From an uncultured Bacteroides sp. (GTDB taxonomy: Bacteria > Bacteroidota > Bacteroidia > Bacteroidales > Bacteroidaceae): a stretch of 25,249 bases of DNA. The position numbers and the translations under genes were made by a program. This document shows positions 22,120 through 25,249 of this stretch, piece by piece. The notes below the pieces were generated by a model. The model had not been told where the DNA came from. It did no database searches and was given only the letters and a program-made list of their open reading frames with translations. Position 1 is the stretch's first letter; each line of letters starts with the position of its first letter. Where the stretch lies: assembly GCA_947071285.1 (NCBI GenBank), contig CAMTFK010000053.1:1-25249 (forward strand), in the 5' to 3' direction.

Positions 22120-22182
22120 GCCACTGCAATAATTCGGTTTGCCCTTGCAATAATTTTATTAGCCCTTGCAATAATTGTTTTT
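22120..22182. repeat. Three 21-bp tandem repeats abutting the peptidase stop codon
   Basis: Units start at 22120, 22141 and 22162; each carries a close match to GCCCTTGCAATAATT followed by a variable 6-base tail. The first unit is the most diverged. The third unit reaches the TAA of the peptidase gene (22181-22183). Confidence 0.75.
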
Positions 22183-23581
22183 AATTTTCTTCCGCAAACA
22201 TCGGGTCCCATGCCGGCAGACGGATGGGCTTCTGCTTGAATACATCCATTACTTTGGCAGGAACATACTTAGTTTCCAGCACCAGACGGAACATATATTC
22301 GTTGAACCATTCGTCGGTCATAATCAGGTGTCCCTGGTAGCCGCTTGCGGGTCCCCAACTGTTCTCTACCATCCACTTCACAGGCTTTCCGTCCTGATTC
22401 AAATCCACCGCCATAAGGGTCATGGCATGGCTGGAGCCGCTGGAGAAGGTTTGAATGCGCTGTTTCTTATCCATGCCGAAGGTGGTGCCCATCAGTGATT
22501 CGTAATCATAGTTATTCACATCGAGCAGGCCACGTTCGGAGTTCAGGAACTTGCCCACATCGCAGGAGAAATACATCATGGTGCTGTCTTTCAGGGAGGT
22601 GATGGCCATTTCCTTGATGTCCTCTACAGGCAGGTTGACGTATGTCCAGTTCTTGCCGTCGTAACGGTGGCGGTCATAGTCTATCTCATAGCATTTGTAG
22701 TACTCACGGGTAGGGTCGTTCATCACCATCACGTAGTTGGTCAGCAGGTTTTCGTCACCATATTTTTTCAGGAAAGACATGGGGGTATGATGTTCTGTTT
22801 CTGCGGGATTGCCTTTGGCGTCTTTGCGTACATAGTCAAATTCCGTGGGCGGAACTCCCAGATTCAGCACCAACATGCGATAGATGGTGCCGAGCATCGT
22901 TGTTTTTTCTTTATTCAGCGCATCGGGTTTTGCTCCTTTGGAAGCAAGGTCGCGCAACTGTAATCCGTATTCTTTCAGTTTCAGGGAAATGAGGTTTGCC
23001 ATGCGCGACGTATTATCGCTGCTGTTCGTTTCCGGCATCGCCTCTTTAGGCACCAGACCATATTTGCTGACGATATCGGCAACGCCCGTAAACGTTCCTC
23101 CATCACTCAACGGATGCTGGAAAAGCCATTCCACGGTCTTGTCGGTCATTGGGCTCTTGCTTGTGTCAATTACACCTTGCAGGAAAAGGTTCGCCTTCTC
23201 CAACTGGTCCCAGAAGAAAGGATAAATCTCCGAGAATTCAAAAGACTGGAAGCCGTATTGGGCAATAGTCTTGGCACGCATCACGTTCAGCCCGGTGAAG
23301 AGCCAGCAACGGCCGGAAGATTTCTGGTCTGTAATTCCCTTGGAGTTTACTTTCACGGAGAAATGAGTATCCATACCTGTCAGATTTTCCTGGTTGAGGG
23401 CCAGTTTGCGGATGTCGTTGTTGCCAATAGCGTTGCGCAAGGCCTTATCGGCGGTAGTCCCCTGGTAACTCTGTTTAATCTGGTTCAGCATGGTTTCGCT
23501 GATACCACCCTTCCCGTCCTGTGCCTGCATGGAAAACAGAGCGGCACTGAAAACAAAAACTGATAAAATTCGTTTATTCAT
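22181..23581 (-). CDS. Secreted C1B family cysteine peptidase (bleomycin hydrolase/aminopeptidase C type)
   Basis: The 466-residue protein begins with a signal peptide (1-20, cut near MQAQD), so it acts in the periplasm or outside, unlike the cytoplasmic PepC of lactic bacteria. The C1 papain-like catalytic set is present: Q86 and C92 in DQKSSGRCWLF, H385 in SGSSHAMTLMAVD and N407 in MVENSWG. The spacing and length match C1B aminopeptidases, which usually form hexamers and trim peptides from the N-terminus. It lacks the cytoplasmic form's exact C-terminal tail (ends DPMFAEEN). The gene is divergent from an outer membrane barrel gene, with an inverted repeat array between them. Confidence 0.93.
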   Translation of the reverse strand: MNKRILSVFVFSAALFSMQAQDGKGGISETMLNQIKQSYQGTTADKALRNAIGNNDIRKLALNQENLTGMDTHFSVKVNSKGITDQKSSGRCWLFTGLNVMRAKTIAQYGFQSFEFSEIYPFFWDQLEKANLFLQGVIDTSKSPMTDKTVEWLFQHPLSDGGTFTGVADIVSKYGLVPKEAMPETNSSDNTSRMANLISLKLKEYGLQLRDLASKGAKPDALNKEKTTMLGTIYRMLVLNLGVPPTEFDYVRKDAKGNPAETEHHTPMSFLKKYGDENLLTNYVMVMNDPTREYYKCYEIDYDRHRYDGKNWTYVNLPVEDIKEMAITSLKDSTMMYFSCDVGKFLNSERGLLDVNNYDYESLMGTTFGMDKKQRIQTFSSGSSHAMTLMAVDLNQDGKPVKWMVENSWGPASGYQGHLIMTDEWFNEYMFRLVLETKYVPAKVMDVFKQKPIRLPAWDPMFAEEN

Positions 23582-23923
23582 AAAATAATAGTTTTATGTT
23601 ATTTATTCAAGTTTCACAAGCAAGAAATCTATCTCTCAAGACATCCGGACTGAGGCAGGTCCGTAGCATCTCCGTAGCAAGTCCGTGCCTGCTCCGTATC
23701 TTCTCCGTGTCTTCTCCGTATCTATAACATACGGAGATAGTACGGACTTGGTACGGAGCAGGTACGGACTTACTACGGACCGGATAGGTTTTGTTTACCT
23801 TATGAGGTGATGCAAATTTAATTGCTTTTTTGAAACTTTTAGTAAATTCTTTAGATTTATTGTCAATTGAATTGAAAACTTATCCAAATAAAATAGTTTT
23901 CTTTGCACCCTCATTCGTATGAT
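23582..23923. other. Divergent intergenic region with an 11-bp-phased inverted array
   Basis: No gene is seen in these 342 bases. The left third is ordinary AT-rich leader for the peptidase gene, the middle (23660-23779) is the phased array, and the right end is AT-rich with a TTG-rich stretch and CTTTGC before the barrel gene, a possible weak promoter. Confidence 0.65.
23660..23779. repeat. Inverted array of TCCGT/ACGGA motifs with exact 11-bp period
   Basis: TCCGT starts at 23660, 23671, 23682, 23693, 23704 and 23715, and its complement ACGGA starts at 23731, 23742, 23753, 23764 and 23775. Each set is spaced by exactly 11 bases, and the two sets face each other around a short AT-rich centre. 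Spacer bases vary between units, though one half can still pair extensively with the other. An ATCCGG at 23643 and a CCGGAT at 23780 form outer ends. Confidence 0.9.
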
Positions 23924-25129
23924 ATGAAGAAATATATAATAGGTATTATGACGTTACTGTTTTCAGTAACAGCTATTTCCGCTCAGGAAGCTACAAATTT
24001 GGTTAGCATCAGTGACACAACCCCGGCATTGACCAAACGTGAATTACGGAAACAAAAGGTAGCAAAACGAAATTTGCACTATAACATTTTGGGGGGTCCC
24101 AGCTATACTCCCGACTTTGGTGCCGTACTTGGTGGAAGTGCCTTGATGACCTTCCGAATGAACCCCAGTGACACCACACAGTTGCGTTCTGTGGTTCCCG
24201 TAGCCATCGCCTTCCTGTTCAATGGAGGAATCAACCTCTTCTCCAAACCCCAGCTCTTCTTCAAAGGCGACCGCTTCCGCATCTTCGGAAAGTTTGCTTA
24301 CAAGAATACGGAAGATAACTTCTATGGATTAGGCTATAATACGAACAAAGATTATGTCCGCAGTGACACCACCAGCCAATACCGCTACAGCGGAATACAG
24401 TTCAACCCCTGGTTCCTATTCCGACTGGGCAACAGTAATATTTTTGCCGGTCCGCAGATAGACATCAACTATGACGACATCACGGAACCTGCCAAGCATT
24501 TGGTAGACGAACCTTCTTATAAAGCGGCGGGCGGAACCAGCAAAGGATATACTAACTTCAACTCCGGCGTCGGCTTCCTGCTGACTTACGACAGTCGCGA
24601 CATTCCGGCCAACGCATATCGGGGCATGTATCTTGATTTCCGAGGTATGATGTACACTAAATTCCTTGGAAGCGATGATAATTTCTACCGTCTGGAGATA
24701 GATTACCGCCAGTATAAGAGCCTGGGTAAACGTAGGGTACTTGCCTGGACGGCACAGAGCAAAAATGTATTCGGTGACGTGCCGTTGACGCAATACGTAC
24801 TTACAGGAACTCCTTTCGACCTGCGCGGCTATTACATGGGGCAGTATCGTGATAAATCCTCCCATGTAGTCATGGCGGAATATCGCCAGATGATAAATAC
24901 CGACAAAAGCACTTGGGTGAAACGTATGCTCAACCATGTAGGCTTCGTAGGTTGGGCAGGCTGTGGTTTCATGGGACCCACTATCGGCAAGATAGAAGGT
25001 GTATTGCCCAATTATGGCGTAGGATTGCGCATCGAGGTACAACCACGCATGAATGTACGCCTCGACTTGGGTAGAAATACGGTCAATAAGCAGATGTTGT
25101 TCTACTTCAATATGACGGAAGCGTTTTGA
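23924..25129 (+). CDS. BamA/TamA-like outer membrane beta-barrel protein
   Basis: The protein has 401 residues from the ATG at 23924. Residues 1-20 are a signal peptide (cut near AISA/QE). There are no POTRA repeats; the rest is one barrel domain resembling the Omp85/bacterial surface antigen family, with alternating strands such as GVGFLLTYDSRDIPANAYRG and the L6-type loop motif LRGYYMGQYRDKS (an RGF/Y variant). It ends in phenylalanine (FNMTEAF), typical of barrels inserted by BAM. It may be a transport or assembly barrel, or an enzyme-like surface protein; the substrate is unknown. It is divergent from the peptidase gene. Confidence 0.85.
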   Translation: MKKYIIGIMTLLFSVTAISAQEATNLVSISDTTPALTKRELRKQKVAKRNLHYNILGGPSYTPDFGAVLGGSALMTFRMNPSDTTQLRSVVPVAIAFLFNGGINLFSKPQLFFKGDRFRIFGKFAYKNTEDNFYGLGYNTNKDYVRSDTTSQYRYSGIQFNPWFLFRLGNSNIFAGPQIDINYDDITEPAKHLVDEPSYKAAGGTSKGYTNFNSGVGFLLTYDSRDIPANAYRGMYLDFRGMMYTKFLGSDDNFYRLEIDYRQYKSLGKRRVLAWTAQSKNVFGDVPLTQYVLTGTPFDLRGYYMGQYRDKSSHVVMAEYRQMINTDKSTWVKRMLNHVGFVGWAGCGFMGPTIGKIEGVLPNYGVGLRIEVQPRMNVRLDLGRNTVNKQMLFYFNMTEAF

Positions 25130-25203
25130 TTCTTTTCTGAGCAGTTATGAATGAAATGATGATTTACTGAGTATCTCAATTAATTAGGCGGACCATCTTA
25201 ACT

Positions 25204-25227
25204 CCCCTCCTCCAGTTGGAGGAGGGG
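25204..25227. repeat. GC-rich hairpin of an interspersed repeat at the window end
   Basis: CCCCTCCTCC, loop AGTT, GGAGGAGGGG form a perfect 10-bp stem. The following GTGCCCAAAGGGCGGGGTGG continues a GC-rich block unlike its surroundings, and the element is cut by the window edge. Similar sequences recur between Bacteroides genes. It may also stop the barrel gene's transcript. Confidence 0.65.
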
Positions 25228-25249
25228 TGCCCAAAGGGCGGGGTGGTAG

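Noticed and set aside
23643..23785. CRISPR array
   Set aside because: The repeated unit is only 5 bases with an 11-base period and switches orientation halfway; there are no repeats and spacers of CRISPR length and no cas genes.

Overview
The window reads as a chromosomal segment of a Bacteroides-type gut anaerobe. The support is the complete six-gene Na+-translocating NADH:quinone reductase operon, repeated promoters of the Bacteroides type (TTTG or TTG, 18-20 bp, then TAnnTTTG), A-rich leaders without strong Shine-Dalgarno sequences, a DUF6249-like membrane protein beside an ECF sigma factor, and several families of short interspersed palindromes. The species cannot be fixed from this sequence alone.

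Left part (1-4287). The window opens inside an IMPACT/YigZ-family gene (minus strand). Its first 26 coding bases plus the 12 bases upstream are repeated almost exactly 3,986 bp further on, at 4250-4287. Between the two copies lie four genes: a fusion of a branched-chain polyamine synthase (BpsA type) with a pyruvoyl S-adenosylmethionine decarboxylase, an AraC-type regulator, a HAD phosphatase and a hexapeptide O-acetyltransferase. The block looks like an island inserted at the 5' end of the IMPACT gene. The fusion could make and use its own aminopropyl donor, and it is the most unusual enzyme in the window.

Middle part (4288-15848). This region holds mostly housekeeping and accessory metabolism: glycerate kinase; an FKBP prolyl isomerase followed by an iron-sulfur-flavoprotein-like reductase; an aspartate-dehydrogenase-like protein; and a 2-hydroxyacid-dehydrogenase fold lacking the usual catalytic residues. 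Two small proteins follow. Next comes an ECF sigma factor with a probable anti-sigma partner and a divergent membrane protein; two mirror-image ECF-type promoters lie between the divergent genes. The serine operon follows on the minus strand (serC, serA, a two-helix membrane protein, a DUF1015 protein), then a DbpA-like RNA helicase that carries a 7-bp tandem repeat in its coding sequence.

Right part (15849-25249). The nqrABCDEF operon runs on the minus strand from a TAnnTTTG promoter to a strong terminator. A secreted C1B cysteine peptidase (minus) and a BamA-like outer membrane barrel protein (plus) are divergent. Between them is a striking inverted array of eleven TCCGT/ACGGA motifs spaced exactly 11 bp apart. 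The window ends in a GC-rich hairpin repeat.

The strongest leads are the polyamine fusion inside the repeat-bounded island, the 11-bp-phased array, and the paired ECF promoters. No tRNA, rRNA, CRISPR array or transposase was seen.
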